DNA of 64,000 nucleotides from Aristolochia californica. Taxonomy: Eukaryota; Streptophyta; Magnoliopsida; Piperales; Aristolochiaceae. Positions 1 through 11,199 of this stretch are shown here, piece by piece. Within the stretch, counting starts at the first letter, position 1. Each line of letters opens with the position of its first letter. The stretch lies in the NCBI GenBank assembly GCA_029961685.1, contig JARWKL010000010.1, positions 10,313,931-10,377,930 of the forward strand, read 5' to 3'. The notes below the pieces were generated by a model that did not search any database, was not told the DNA's origin, and was given only the letters and a program-made list of their open reading frames with translations. The translations under genes were made by a program, and so were the position numbers.

Positions 1-350
1 AATTTCATCATCGAATGCGATGCATCCGGGGGAGGGATAGGTGCCGTCTTGCAGCAACAGGGTCACCCCATTGCCTATTTCAGCCGCCATCACGCTCCTC
101 ACCATCACAAGTTAGCCACTTATGAACGGGAACTCATCGGTTTGGCCAAAGCCGTGCAGCATTGGCGGCCGTATTTGTGGGGCAGACTTTTGTGATCCGG
201 ACAGACCACTGTAGCCTCAAATACTTATTGGAGCAGCGCCTTACTACATCCCCACAACAACATTGGCTCAGAAAATTAATGGGATTCGATTTTGAGGTGG
301 AATACAAACCGGGTTATCTCAACCAGGCAGCAGACGCCTTGTCCCGCAGA
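1..350 (+). pseudogene. RNase H domain of Ty3/gypsy pol (frameshifted)
   Basis: The window opens at the start of RNase H, just after RT. The motif ECDASGGGIGAVL includes the first catalytic Asp (codon 19-21). A conserved acidic motif, YERELIGL, lies at 121-144. A third motif, RTDHCSLKYLLEQ, has its Asp at 204-206. The closing ADALSR motif has its Asp at 333-335. In the family this domain degrades the RNA strand of the RNA-DNA hybrid during reverse transcription. The frame changes from phase 1 to phase 3 at about 187, between the second and third motifs, so this copy cannot make an intact domain. All four acidic motif residues remain encoded, but in two different frames. Confidence 0.9.
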
Positions 351-1208
351 GAACTAGGGGATTCACACTTGCACGCACTGAGCCACCCCAAGTCCCCTTT
401 GCTGGACACAATCCGTCAGGATACTAGCCATCATCCAGATCTCCTTGAATTACAAGCTCAAATCGACAACCATTCCAAGGACAAGTACTGGACACTACAG
501 GACGGTCTCATTCTATATAAAGGACGCATATATCTTCATCCTTCGTCGGTACTCCTTCCTGCCATTATTGCCTCCTTTCATAATAGTACACATGAGGGCC
601 AGCAGATGACATACTTCAGCCTCAGTCAGGAGTTTTATTGCAGAGGTATGAAGTGGCTCATTGCTGAATATGTTGCATCGTGCCAGGTCTATCAGAGGAA
701 TAAGTCTGAATCCTTACATCCCGCCAGCTTGCTACAACCACTTCAACTTCCTTCACAGGTATGGGCAGATCTCTCAATGGATTTTATCGATGGTCTTCCT
801 CCTTCTGCAGGGAAATCTGTTATTCTTGTTGTGGTAGACCGGTTCTCAAAATATGCCCACTTTATGGCCCTCATCCATCCGTATACAGCAACACAAGTCG
901 CTCAGCTCTTCATGGATAACATTGTCCGTCTCCATGGCCTTCCAGAGACAATCACCAGCGACCGTGATGCTATCTTCACCAGTAAATTCTGGTGGGAACT
1001 ATTTAAGCTCCATGGCTCTAAGTTAGCTTTTTCTTCAGCATACCACCCTCAAACAGACGGCCAGACAGAGGTGGTTAACCGCACACTGGCGATGTATTTG
1101 CGGTGCTTTGTGGGGGACACACCTCGACAGTGGGTTCGTTGGTTAGCATGGGCAGAGTATTGTTATAATACCTCATACCACACCGCACTGGGTACTACCC
1201 CTTTTTGA
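351..1208 (+). pseudogene. Integrase: linker, HHCC zinc region and D,D35E catalytic core (inactive copy)
   Basis: After a linker (about 351-560), the N-terminal zinc-binding region shows His at 579-581, His at 591-593 and Cys at 681-683. The expected second Cys is Tyr (TAT, 690-692), so the HHCC set reads H-H-C-Y. The core has Asp at 780-782 in LSMDFIDGLP, Asp at 960-962 in TITSDRDAIF and Glu at 1068-1070 in GQTEVVNRTL. There are 35 residues between the second Asp and the Glu, the classic D,D35E spacing. In the family this enzyme inserts the cDNA into host chromatin. The frame ends at TGA 1206-1208, and homology continues in the same phase beyond it. The lost Cys and the stop both indicate an old, inactive copy. 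Confidence 0.93.
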
Positions 1209-1895
1209 GTTGTTTATGGACGCGAACCTCCGCGCCTACTTTCTTATGAACCAGGGTCTTCTCGGGTAGCGGCATTGGACCAAGCATTAGCTGACAAAGA
1301 TGCAATGCTTGCGCAAGTCCGCCTTCAGTTACAACATTCACAAGCAACTATGAAGCATACTTATGACAAAGGACATCGTCCCCTTTCCTTTGCACCTGGA
1401 GAATTTGTTTGGCTCTAACTTCAACCATACCGCCAACTATCTCTTGCCGCCATCAAACGCCATAAGCTTTCTCCAAAATTTTATGGGCCATTCCAGGTCA
1501 TGCAGCGTATTGGCACTGTGGCGTATCGTTTGAAACTACCACCAGACGCCAAGCTCCATGACGTCTTCCACGTCTCCCTTCTCAAGCCGTTCAAGGGAGA
1601 CTCACCACTGCTGCATACCCCTCTGCCTCCTCTCAAAGATGGCAGGTCCATGCCCACGCCCGCTCAGATCCTTCAAGCCAGGCGAGTGAACAATGCTTGG
1701 GAAGTGCTGGTTCGGTGGACTGACAAGGAATTGAGAGAAGCCTCTTGGGAGACACTCGAGTCCTTCCAGACTCTATTCCCCACTTTCGAGCTTGAGGACA
1801 AGCTCTTTCTTCAGGGGGGGGGGGGGGGGGGGGGTGATGTTATGGACTCCATAGCATCAAGAGTGGCTAACCAGAGAAGAGAAGAGATGGAATAA
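1209..1895 (+). pseudogene. Integrase C-terminus: GPY/F-like module and chromodomain-like tail
   Basis: Phase 3 runs on from the TGA stop to a TAA at 1416-1418, then from 1419 to TAA at 1893-1895. The first stretch includes VVYGREPPRLL and a basic, Gln-rich helix. After the second stop the LSPKFYGPFQV motif (about 1470-1500) and RIGTVAYRLKLP match the GPY/F module of Ty3 integrases, followed by VFHVSLLKPF. A chromodomain-like segment follows (about 1650-1800): ILQARRV, then VLVRWTDKELREASWETLE, then FPTFELEDKL. In chromoviruses this segment is known to guide insertion to marked chromatin. An ATG at 1500 is simply an internal Met of this frame. The frame passes through the 21-G tract (seven Gly codons) and ends 58 bases inside the LTR. 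Confidence 0.88.
1814..1834 (+). other. Run of 21 G residues, probable polypurine tract
   Basis: Twenty-one consecutive G residues lie three bases before the inferred LTR start. In LTR retrotransposons a purine tract at this place survives RNase H and primes plus-strand DNA synthesis. Known plant tracts are usually shorter and mixed A/G, so the run may have grown by slippage. Its exact length is the least reliable base count in the window, and the frame of the last 19 codons depends on it. Confidence 0.75.
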
Positions 1896-2211
1896 CTTGT
1901 ATTTTAGTACCTTAGGGGTTTAATTGTAATTTGAAGTTCCATAAGAGTCTAATTGTAATTAAAGAACCTTTGATGTTTTCCTTGACCTATTTAGGGCATC
2001 GAGTGATGGAATAAAAACAAGCATTGATCATTAGTCTAAATGAGATCAGGTTCTCTCTCTAAAGAGGCCTAAGGTTGGAGCTCCTTCAAAGGCTCACGTC
2101 CCTTCATCATTGGGCGTTCCAAGAACCCCAAATCCTTCCCTTCTTCGTCATTCAAACTGGAAGCTAGAGGAGATCACCGAGTGACTCGATCCATGGCTAG
2201 AGAGCCTAACA
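1838..2211 (+). mobile_element. 3' LTR of the Ty3/gypsy element (374 bp)
   Basis: The left edge is TGTTA at 1838-1842, just after the G tract, and the right edge is TAACA at 2207-2211. These are perfect 5-bp inverted ends with the standard TG...CA termini. Satellite sequence starts abruptly at 2212. The LTR has non-satellite composition and a poly(A)-signal-like AATAAA at 2010-2015. An alternative start is the TG at 1835, directly against the G tract, but only 1838 gives the inverted match. No second LTR is available in the window for comparison. Confidence 0.82.
2010..2015 (+). promoter_or_regulatory. Possible polyadenylation signal in the LTR
   Basis: AATAAA occurs about 200 bases before the LTR end, where the R/U5 region of an LTR would carry a poly(A) signal. 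A single hexamer in A+T-rich sequence is weak evidence. No convincing TATA box was identified. Confidence 0.35.
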
Positions 2212-3899
2212 GAAAACTCAAGTTTGGATCTGAAAACAAATTTGAACATCCAAAATGGAAATGCACAAATGCTGAGAGAGATAGTTCCAAAGAGTATCTG
2301 TGATTTTAAAGGATAGGCAAAAAGTGGGTTGTTTGGCCCTGGTAAATATCCAACCACTAGAGAATTTGATTTTTTCTACTCCTTGAAATATTTGGATCGT
2401 TAGGTCCACTTGCATCCTCAACATGTTTTTGGCATGTATATACACCACACTTAAAGCATGTTAGGATTAGTTAGAAGTCCTTTTCCTATAAAATTCCACC
2501 AAGCTTATTATTAGGGGCTGTACTGGTGGAATTTCCTGAACATGGAAAACAAAACCTTGGAGTTCATTTTTAGTGCGTGAAATAATTTTCAAATTTTTTT
2601 TGAATTCATTAACTCTAAAATTTTTATTTTTTCTGTCTTATATCTTTTTTGTTTACGAGAAAAATGGGAGAGTGAAAACTCAAGTTTGGATCTGAAAACA
2701 AATTTGAACATGCAAAATGGAAATCCACAAATGCAGAGAGAGACAGCTCCAAAAAGTATCTGTGATTATTAAGAATAGGGAAAAAGTGGGTTGTTTGGCC
2801 CTGGGAAATATCCAACCACTTGAAAATTTGATTTTTTCTACTCCTTGAAATATTAGGATCATTAGGTCCACTTGCATCCTCAACATGTTTCTGGCATGCA
2901 TATACACCACACTTAAAGCATGTTAGGATTAGTTAGAAGTCCTTTTCCTATAAATTCCACAAAGCTTATTATTAGTGGCTGTACTGGTGGAATTTCCAGA
3001 ACATGGATAACAAAACCTTCGAGTTCATTTTTAGTGCGTGAAATAATTTTCAAATTTTTTTTGCATACATGAACTCTAAAATTTTCTTTTTTTTATGCCT
3101 TAAATCTTTTTTCTTTACGAGAAAATGGGAGAATGAAAACTCTAGTTTGGATCTGAAAACAAATTTGAACATCCAAAATGGAAATGCACAAATGCTGAGA
3201 GAGATAGTTCCAAAAAGTATCTGTGATTTTCAAGGATAGGCAAAAAGTGGGTTGTTTGGCCCTGGTAAATATCCAACCACTTGAGAATTTCATTTTTTCT
3301 ATTCCTTGAAATATTTGGATCATTAGGTCCACTTGAATCCTCAACATGTTTCTCGCATGCATGTCCACCACACTTAAAGCATGCTAGGATCAGTTAGAAG
3401 TCCCTTTCCTATAAAATTCCACCAAGATTATTATTAGGGGTTGTATTGGTGGAATTTCAAGAACATGGTTTACATAACCTTGGAGTTCATTTTTAGTACG
3501 TGAAATAATTTACAAATTTTTTTTGCATACATGAACTCTAAAATTTTCATTTTGTTAAGCCTTATATCTTTTTTCTTTACGAGAAAAATGGGAGAATGAA
3601 AACTCAAGTTTGGATCTCAAAACAAATTTGAACATCCAAAATAGAAATGCACAAATGCTGAGAGTGATAGTTCCAAAAAGTATGTTTGATTTCAAAGGAT
3701 AGGCAAAAAGTGGGTTGTTTGGCCCTGGTAAATATCCAAACACTTGAGAATTTGATTTTTTCTACTTCTTGAAATATTTGAATCATTAGGTCCACTTGCA
3801 TCCTGAACATGTTTCTGGCTTGCATATCCACCACAATTAAAGCATGTTAGGATTAGTTAGATTCCCTTTCCGATAAAATTCTACCAAGCTTATTATTTC

Positions 3900-6800
3900 G
3901 AGGAGTACTGGTGGAATTTCCAGAACATGGATAACAAAACCTAGGAGTTCATTTTTAGTGCGTCAAATAATTTTCAATTTTTTTTGCATACATGAGCTCT
4001 AAAATTTTCATTTTGTTAAGCCTTATATCTTTTTTCTTTACGAGAAAAAAGGGAGAATGAAAACTCTCGTTTGGATATGAAAAAAAATTTGAACGTCCAA
4101 AATTGAAATGCACAAATGCTGAGAGAGATAGTTCCAAAAAGTATCTGTGATTTTTCAGGATAGGCAAAAAGTGGGTTGTTTGGCCCTTGTAAATATCCAA
4201 CCACTAGAGAATTTGAGTTTTTCTACTTCTTGAAATTTTTGGATCATTAGGTCCACTTGCATCCTCAACAAGTTTCTGGCATGCATATCCACTACACTTA
4301 AATCATGTTAGGATCAGTTAGAAGTCCCTTTCCTATAAAAATTCCACCAAGCTTATTATTAGAGGTTGTACTGGTGGAATTTCGAGAACATGGATGACAA
4401 AAACTTGGAGTTCATTTTTAGTGCATGAAATAATTTTGAAATTTTTTTCGCATACATGAACTCTAAAATTTTCATTATGTTATTCCTTGTATCTTTTTTT
4501 TTTTACAAGAAAAATAGGAGAGTGAAAACTCAAGTTTCGATCTGAAAACAAATTTGAACATCCAAAATGGAAATGAAAAAATGTTGAGAGAGATAGTTCC
4601 AAAAAGTATCTGTGATATTTAAGGATAGGCAAAAAGTGGGTAGTTTGGCCCTGGTAAATATCCAACCACTTGAGAATTTTATTTTTTCTACTTCTTGAAA
4701 TTTTTGGATCATTAGGTGCACTTGTATCCTCAACATGTATCTGGCATGCATATCCACCGCAGTTAAAGTATGTTATGATCAGTAAGAAGTCCCATTCCTA
4801 TAAAATTCCACCAAGCTTATTATTAGGGGTTGTACTGGTGGAATTTCAAAAACGTGGAAAACAAAACCTTGGAGATCATTTTTAATGGATGAAATAATTT
4901 TCAAATTCTTTCTGCATAGATGAACTCTAAAATCTTCATTTCGTTATTCCTTAAATCTTTTTTGTTTACGAGAAAAATGGGAGGGTGAAAACTCCAGTTT
5001 GGATCTTAAAACAAATTTGAACATCCAAAATGGAAATGCACAAATGCTAAGAGAGATAGTTCCAAAGAGTATCTATGATTTTAAAGGATAGACAAAAATT
5101 GGGTTGTTTGGCCTTGGTAAATATCCAACCACTTGAGAATTTGATTTTTTCTACTCCTTGAAATATTTGGATCATTAGGTCCACTTGCATCCTTAACATG
5201 TTTCTGGCATGCATATACACCACACTTAAAGCATGTTAGGATTAGTTAGAAGTCCTTTTCCTATAAAATTCCACCAAGCTTATTATTAGGGGTTGTACTG
5301 GTGGTGTTTCAAGAACATGGATAACAAAACCTAGGAGTTCATTTTTAGTGCGTGAAATAATTTTCAAATTTTTTTGCATACATGAACTCTAAAATTTTCA
5401 TTTTATTATGCCTTATATCTTTTTTGTTTAGGAGAAATATGGGAGAGTGAAAACTCAAGTTTGGACCTGGAAACAAATTTGAACATCATAAATGGAAATG
5501 CACAAATGCTGAGAGAGATAGTTCCTAAAAGTATCTGTGATTTTTAAGGATAGAAATAAAATTGGGTTGTTTGGCCCTGGTAAATATCCAACCACTTGAG
5601 AATTTGATTTTTTCAACTCCTTAAAATATTTGGATCATTAGGTCCACTTGAATCCTCAACATGTTTCTCGCATGCATATCCACCACACTTAAATCATCTT
5701 AGGATTAGTTAGAAGTCCCTTTCCTATAAAATTATACCAAGCTTATTATTAGGGGTTGTACTAGTGGAATTTCCAGAACATGGATAACAAAACCTTGGAG
5801 TTCATTTTTAGTGCGTGAAATAATTTACAAATTTTTTTCCATACATCAACTCTAAAATTTTCATTTTGTTAAGCCTTATATCTTTTTTCTTTATGAGAAA
5901 AATGGGAGAATGAAAACACTAGTTTGGATCTGAAAACAAATTTGAACGTCCAAAATGGAAATGCACAAATGCTGAGAGAGATAGTTCCAAAAAGTATCAG
6001 TGATTTTTAAGGATAGGCAAAAAGTGGGTTGTTTGGCCCTTGTAAATATCCAACCACTAGAGAATTTGAGTTTTTCTACTCCTTGAAATTTTTGGATCAT
6101 TAGGTCCACTTGCATCCTCAAGATGTTTCTGGCATGCATATCCACCACCCTTAAATCATGTTAGGATCAGTTAGAAGTCCCTTTCCTATAAAATTCCACC
6201 AAGCTTATTATTAGAGGCTGTACTGGTGGAACTTCGAGAACATGGATGGAAAAAATTTGGAGTTCATTTTTAGTGCATGAAATAATTTTGAAATTTTTTT
6301 CGCATACATGAACTCTAATATTTTCATTTTGTTATTCCTTGTATCTTTTTTGTTTACAAGAAAAATAGGAGAGTGAAAACTCAAGTTTGGATCTGAAAAC
6401 AAATTTGAACATCCAAAATGGAAATGCAAAAATGTTGAGAGAGATAGTTCCGAAAAGTATCTATGATATTTAAGGATAGGCAAAAAGTGGGTTGTTTGGC
6501 CCTGGTAAATATCCAACCACTTGAGAATTTGATTTTTTCTACTTCTTGAAATTTTTGGATCATTAGGTGCACTTGTATCCTCAACATGTATCTGGCATGC
6601 ATTTCCACTGCAGTTAAAGCATGTTAGGATCAGTAAGAAGGCCCTTTCCTATAAAATTCCACCAAGCTTATTATTAGAGGCTGTACTGGTGGAATTTCAA
6701 GAACATGGAAAACAAAACCTTGGAGATCATTTTTAATGAATGAAATAATTTTCAAATTTTTTTTGCATACATGAACTCTAAAATCTTCATTTTGTTATTC

Positions 6801-9800
6801 CTTAAATCTTTTCTGTTTACGAGAAAAATGGGAGGGTGAAAACTCAATTTTGGATGTGAAAACAAATTTAAACATCCAAAATGGAATTGCACAAATGGTA
6901 AGAGAGATAGTACCTAAGAGTATCTGTGATTTTAAAGGCCAGACAAAAAGTGGGTTGTTTGGCCTTGGTAAATATCCAACCACTTGAGAATTTGATTTTT
7001 TCTACTCCTTGAAATATTTGGACCGATAGGACCACTTGCATCCTTAACATGTTTCTGGCGTGCATATACACCACACTTAAAGCATGTTAGGATTAGTTAG
7101 AAGTCCTTTTCCTATAAAATTCCACCAAGCTTATTATTAGGAGCTGTACTGGTGGAATTTCAAGAACATGGATAACAAAACCTTGGAGTTCTTTTTTAGT
7201 ACGTGAAATAATTTTCAAATTTTTGTGCATACATGAACTCTAAAATTTTCATTTTATCATGCCTTATATCTTTTTTTTTAGGAGAAAAATGGGAGAGTGA
7301 AAACTCTAGTTTGGACCTGGAAACAAATTTGAGCATCAGAAATGGGAATGCACAAATGCTGAGAGAGATAGTTCCTAAAAGTATCTGTGATTTTTAAGGA
7401 TAGAAATAAAATTGGGTTGTTTGGCCCTGGTAAATATCCAACCACTTGAGAATTTGATTTTTTCTACTCCTTGAAATATTTGGATCATTAGGACCACTTG
7501 AATCCTCAACATGTTTCTCGCATGCATATCCACCACACTTAAAGCATCTTAGGATTAGTTAGAAGTCCCTTTCCTATAAAATTCTACCAAGCTTATTATT
7601 AGGGGTTGTACTAGTGGAATTTCCCGAACATGGATAACAAAACCTTGGAGTTCAATTTTAGTGTGTGAAATAATTTACAAATTTTTTTTGCATACACGAA
7701 CTCTAAAATTTTCATTTTGTTAAGCCTTATATCTTTTTTCTGTAAGATAAAAATGGGAGAATGAAAACTCTAGTTTGGATCTGAAAACAAATTTGAACAT
7801 CCAAAATGGAAATGCACAAATGCTGAGAGTGATAGTTCCAAAAAGTATATGTGCTTTTTAAGGATAGGCAAAAAGTGGGTTGTTTGGCCCTTGTAAAAAT
7901 ATCCAACCAGTAGAGAATTTGAGTTTTTCTACTCCTTGAAATTTTTGGATCATTAGGTCCACTTGCATCCTCAACATGTTTCTGGCATGCACATCCACCA
8001 CACTTAAATCATGTTAGGATCAGTTAGAAGTCCCTTTCCTATAAAATTCCACCAAGCTTATTATTAGAGGTTGTACTGGTGGAATTTCGAGAACATGGAT
8101 GACAAAAATTTGGAGTTCATTTTTAGTGCATGCAATAATTTTGAAATTTTTTTCGCATACATGAATTCTAAAATTTTCATTATGTTATTCCTTGTATCGT
8201 TATTGTTTACAAGAAAAATAGGAGAGTGAAAACTCAAGTTCTGATCTCAAAACAAATTTGAACATCCAAAATGGAAATCCCAAAATGTTGAGAGAGATAG
8301 TTCCAAAAAGTATCTGTGATATTTAAGGATAGGCAAAAAATGGATTGTTTGGGCCTGGTAAATATCCAACCACTTGAGAATTTGATTTTTCCTACTTGAA
8401 AATTTTGGATCATTAGGTCCACTTGTATCCTCAACATGTTTCTGGCATGCATATCCACCGCAGTTAAAGCATGTTAGGATCAGTAAGAAGTCCATTTCCT
8501 ATAAAATTCCACCAAGCTTATTATTAGGGGCTGTACTGGTGGAATTTCAAGAACATGGAAAACAAAACCTTGGAGATCATTTTTAACGCATGAAATAATT
8601 TTAAAATTATTTTTGCATACTAGAGCACTAAAATTTTCATTTCATTATTCCTTCAATCTTTTTTGTTTACGAGAAAAATGGGAGGGTGAAAACTCAAGTT
8701 TGGATTTGAAAACAAATTTGGACATCCAATATGGAAATGCACAAATGCTAAGAGAGATAGTTCCAAAGAGTATCTGTGATTTTAAAGGATAGACAAAAAG
8801 TGGGTTGTTTGGCCCAGGTAAATATCCAACCACTTGAGAATTTGATTTTTTCTACTCCTTGAAATATTTGGATCGTTAGGTCCACTTGCATCCTGAACAT
8901 GTTTCTGGCATGCATATACACCACACTTAAAGCATGTTAGGATTAGTTAGAAGTCCTATTCCTATAAAATTCCACCAAGCTTATTAGTAGGGGCTGTACT
9001 GGTGGAATTTCAAGAACGTGGATAACAAAACCTTGGTGTTCATTTTTAGTGCGTGAAATAATTTTCAAATTTTTTTGCATACATGAACTTTAAAATTTTC
9101 ATTTTTTTATACCTTATATCATTTTTGTTTAGGAGAAAAATGGGAGAGTGAAAACTAAAGTTCGGACCTGGAAACAAATTTTAACATCATAAATGGAAAT
9201 GCACAAATGCTGAGAGAGATAGTTCCAAAAAGAATCTGTGATTTTTAAGGATAGAAATAAAATTGGGTTGTTTGGCCCTGGTAAATATCCAACCATTTGA
9301 GAATTTGATTTTTTCAACTCCTTGAAATATTTGGATCATTAGGTCCACTTGAATCCTCAACATGTTTCTCGCATGCATATCCACCACACTTAAAGCATCT
9401 TAGGATTAGTTAGAAGTCCCTTTCCTATAAAATTCTACCAAGCTTATTATTAGCGCTTGTACTGGTCGAATTTCCAGAACATGGATAACAAAACCTTGGA
9501 GTTCATTTTTAGTGCGTGAAATAATTTACAAATTTTTTTTGCATACATGAACTCTAAAGTTTTCATTTTTTTAAGCCTTATATCTTTTTTCTTTACGAGA
9601 AAAATGGGAGAATGAAAACTCAAGTTTGGATCTGAAAACAAATTTGAACATCCAAAATGGAAATGCACAAATGTTGAGAGAGATAGTTCCAAAAAGTATC
9701 TTTGATTTCTAAGGATAGGCAAAAAGTGGGTTGTCTGGCCCTGGTAAATATCCAACCACTTGAGAATTTTATTTTTTCTACTCCTTGAAATATTTGGATC

Positions 9801-9900
9801 ATTAGGTCCACTTGAATCCTCAACATGTTTCTCACATGCATATCCACCACACTTAAAGCATGTTAGGATCAGTTAGAAGTCCCTTTCCTATAAAATTCCA
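3900..9900. repeat. Tetrameric higher-order repeat, period about 1.85 kb, about 3.25 copies
   Basis: Monomer variants recur every fourth monomer. GATAGAAATAAAATTGGG is near 5550, 7401 and 9250. GAATTTGAGTTTTTCTACT is near 4211, 6064 and 7918. The variant GCAGTTAAAG (for CACTTAAAG) is near 4757, 6608 and 8458. The GAGAATGAAAAC form is at 4056, 5908, 7758 and 9609. All spacings are 1849-1854 bp, four monomers. The monomers just left (2.2-3.9 kb) and right (10.0 kb on) do not continue the pattern. Edges are good to about one monomer. Confidence 0.85.
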
Positions 9901-10074
9901 CCAAGCTTATTATTTGGGGCTCTACTGGTGGAATTTCCAGAACATGGATAACAAAACCTTGGAGTTCATTTTTAGTGCGTGAAATAATTTTCAAATTTTT
10001 TTGCATACATGAACTCTAAACTTCTCAATTTCTTATGCCTTATATCTTTTTTCTTTACGAGAAAAATGGAAGAA

Positions 10075-10349
10075 TGAAAACTCTAGTTTGGATCTGAAAA
10101 CAAATTTGCACATCCAAAATGGAAATGCAAAAATGCTGAGAGAGATAGTTCCAAAGAGTATATTTGACTTTAAAGGATAGGCAAAAAGTGGGTTGTACTG
10201 GTGGAATATCCAGAACATGGATAACAAAACCTTTGAGTTCATTTTTAGTGTGTGAAATAATTTTCAAATTTTTTTTGCATACATGAACTCTAAAATTTTC
10301 ATTTTGTTATGCCTTGTATCTTATTTGTTTACGAGAAAAATGAGAGAGT
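10075..10349. repeat. Truncated satellite monomer (275 bp, about 188 bp deleted)
   Basis: The distance from one GAAAACT block to the next is 275 bp instead of about 463. At about 10190-10200 the AAAAAGTGGGTTGT block joins straight onto GTACTGGTGGAAT. GGGTTGT occurs at both parent positions (in GTGGGTTGTTTGG and in GGGGTTGTACTGG), so the loss looks like a microhomology-mediated deletion within one monomer. Confidence 0.88.
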
Positions 10350-11199
10350 GAAAACTCAAGTTTGGATATGAAAACAAATTTGAACATCCAAAATGGAAAT
10401 GCACAAATGCAGAGAGAGATAGTTCCAAAGAGTATCTGTGATTTTAAGGATAGGCAAAAAGTGGGTTGTTTGGCTGAGGTAAATGTCCAACCACTTGAGA
10501 ATTTGATTTTTTCTACTCCTTGAAATATTTGGATCGTTAGGTTCACTTGCATCCTCAACATGTATCTGGCACGCATATACACCTCACTTAAAGCATGTTA
10601 GGATTAGTTAGAAGTCCTTTTCCTAAAAAATTACACCAAGCTTATTATTAGGGGTTGTACTGGTGGAATTTCCAGAACATGGATAACAAAACCTTGGAGT
10701 TCATTTTTAGTGCGTTAAATAATTTTCAATTTTTTTTGCTTAATTGAACTCTAAAATTTTCATTTTGTTATGCCTTATATCTTTTTTGTTTACGAGAAAA
10801 ATGGGAGAGTGAAAACTCAAGTTTGGATCTGAAAACAAATTTGAACATCCAAATTGGAAATGCATAGATGCTGACAGAGATAGTTCCAAAAAGTATCAGT
10901 GATTTTTAAGCATAGGCAAAAAGTTGTTGGTTTGCACTGGTAAATATCCAACAACTTGAGAATAGATTTTTTCTACTCCTTGAAATTTTTGGATCATTAG
11001 GTCCACTTGCATCCACAACATGTTTCTGGCATGCATATCCACCACACTTAAAGCATGTTAGGATCAGTTAGAAGTCCCTTTCCCATAAAATTCCACCAAG
11101 CTTATTATTAGGGGCTGTACAAGTGGAATTTTCAGAACATGGATAACAAAACCTTGGAGGTCATTTTAAGTGCGTGAAATAATTTTTAAATTTTTTTTG

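Larger units (their letters stand above)
1..1895 (+). pseudogene. pol: Ty3/gypsy pol polyprotein, 3' part, broken by one frameshift and two stops
   Basis: The reading frame starts in phase 1 at base 1 and runs to a stop at 193-195. Homology switches to phase 3 at about 187, which implies a one-base deletion there. Phase 3 then continues to 1895 but is broken by TGA at 1206-1208, directly after the integrase core, and TAA at 1416-1418, before the GPY/F-like module. Family features continue in the same phase across both stops, so they are point changes and not gene ends. In the intact family the product is a polyprotein cut by the element's own protease into RT-RNase H and integrase, which copy the RNA and insert the cDNA. 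Here the start lies outside the window and no full-length product can be made. Confidence 0.92.
1..2211 (+). mobile_element. 3' portion of a degenerate Ty3/gypsy (chromovirus-type) LTR retrotransposon
   Basis: The segment reads, in order, RNase H, integrase, a GPY/F-like module, a chromodomain-like tail, a G-rich tract and a 3' LTR. This is the pol-3' order of Ty3/gypsy elements (integrase after RNase H), and the C-terminal chromodomain points to the plant chromovirus branch; I did not assign a clade. The 5' LTR, primer-binding site, gag, protease and reverse transcriptase lie left of the window. The coding part carries a frameshift and two stops, so this copy is non-autonomous. Its right end abuts the middle of a satellite monomer, so it was inserted into the array. 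Base composition is clearly less A+T-rich than the satellite. Confidence 0.93.

Noticed and set aside
162..1208. Independent gene starting near 162
   Set aside because: The first residues before about 187 are an out-of-frame reading of RNase H. True homology in this frame begins after the one-base shift, so there is no real start here.
1835..1837. LTR start at the TG directly after the G tract (1835)
   Set aside because: It gives no inverted match to the TAACA end, whereas TGTTA at 1838 matches perfectly. It remains possible but is less likely.
1500..1895. Separate small gene starting at ATG 1500
   Set aside because: The frame is continuous in phase with the integrase upstream of the TAA at 1416-1418, and the protein is the GPY/F-like and chromodomain end of pol. 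The ATG is internal.
4670..4885. Plus-strand open frames such as MRILFFLLLEIFGSLG, also near 16487, 36196, 41719 and 60157
   Set aside because: They are the plus-strand reading of ordinary monomers. The hydrophobic start comes from the TTTTATTTTTTCTACT block, not a signal peptide.
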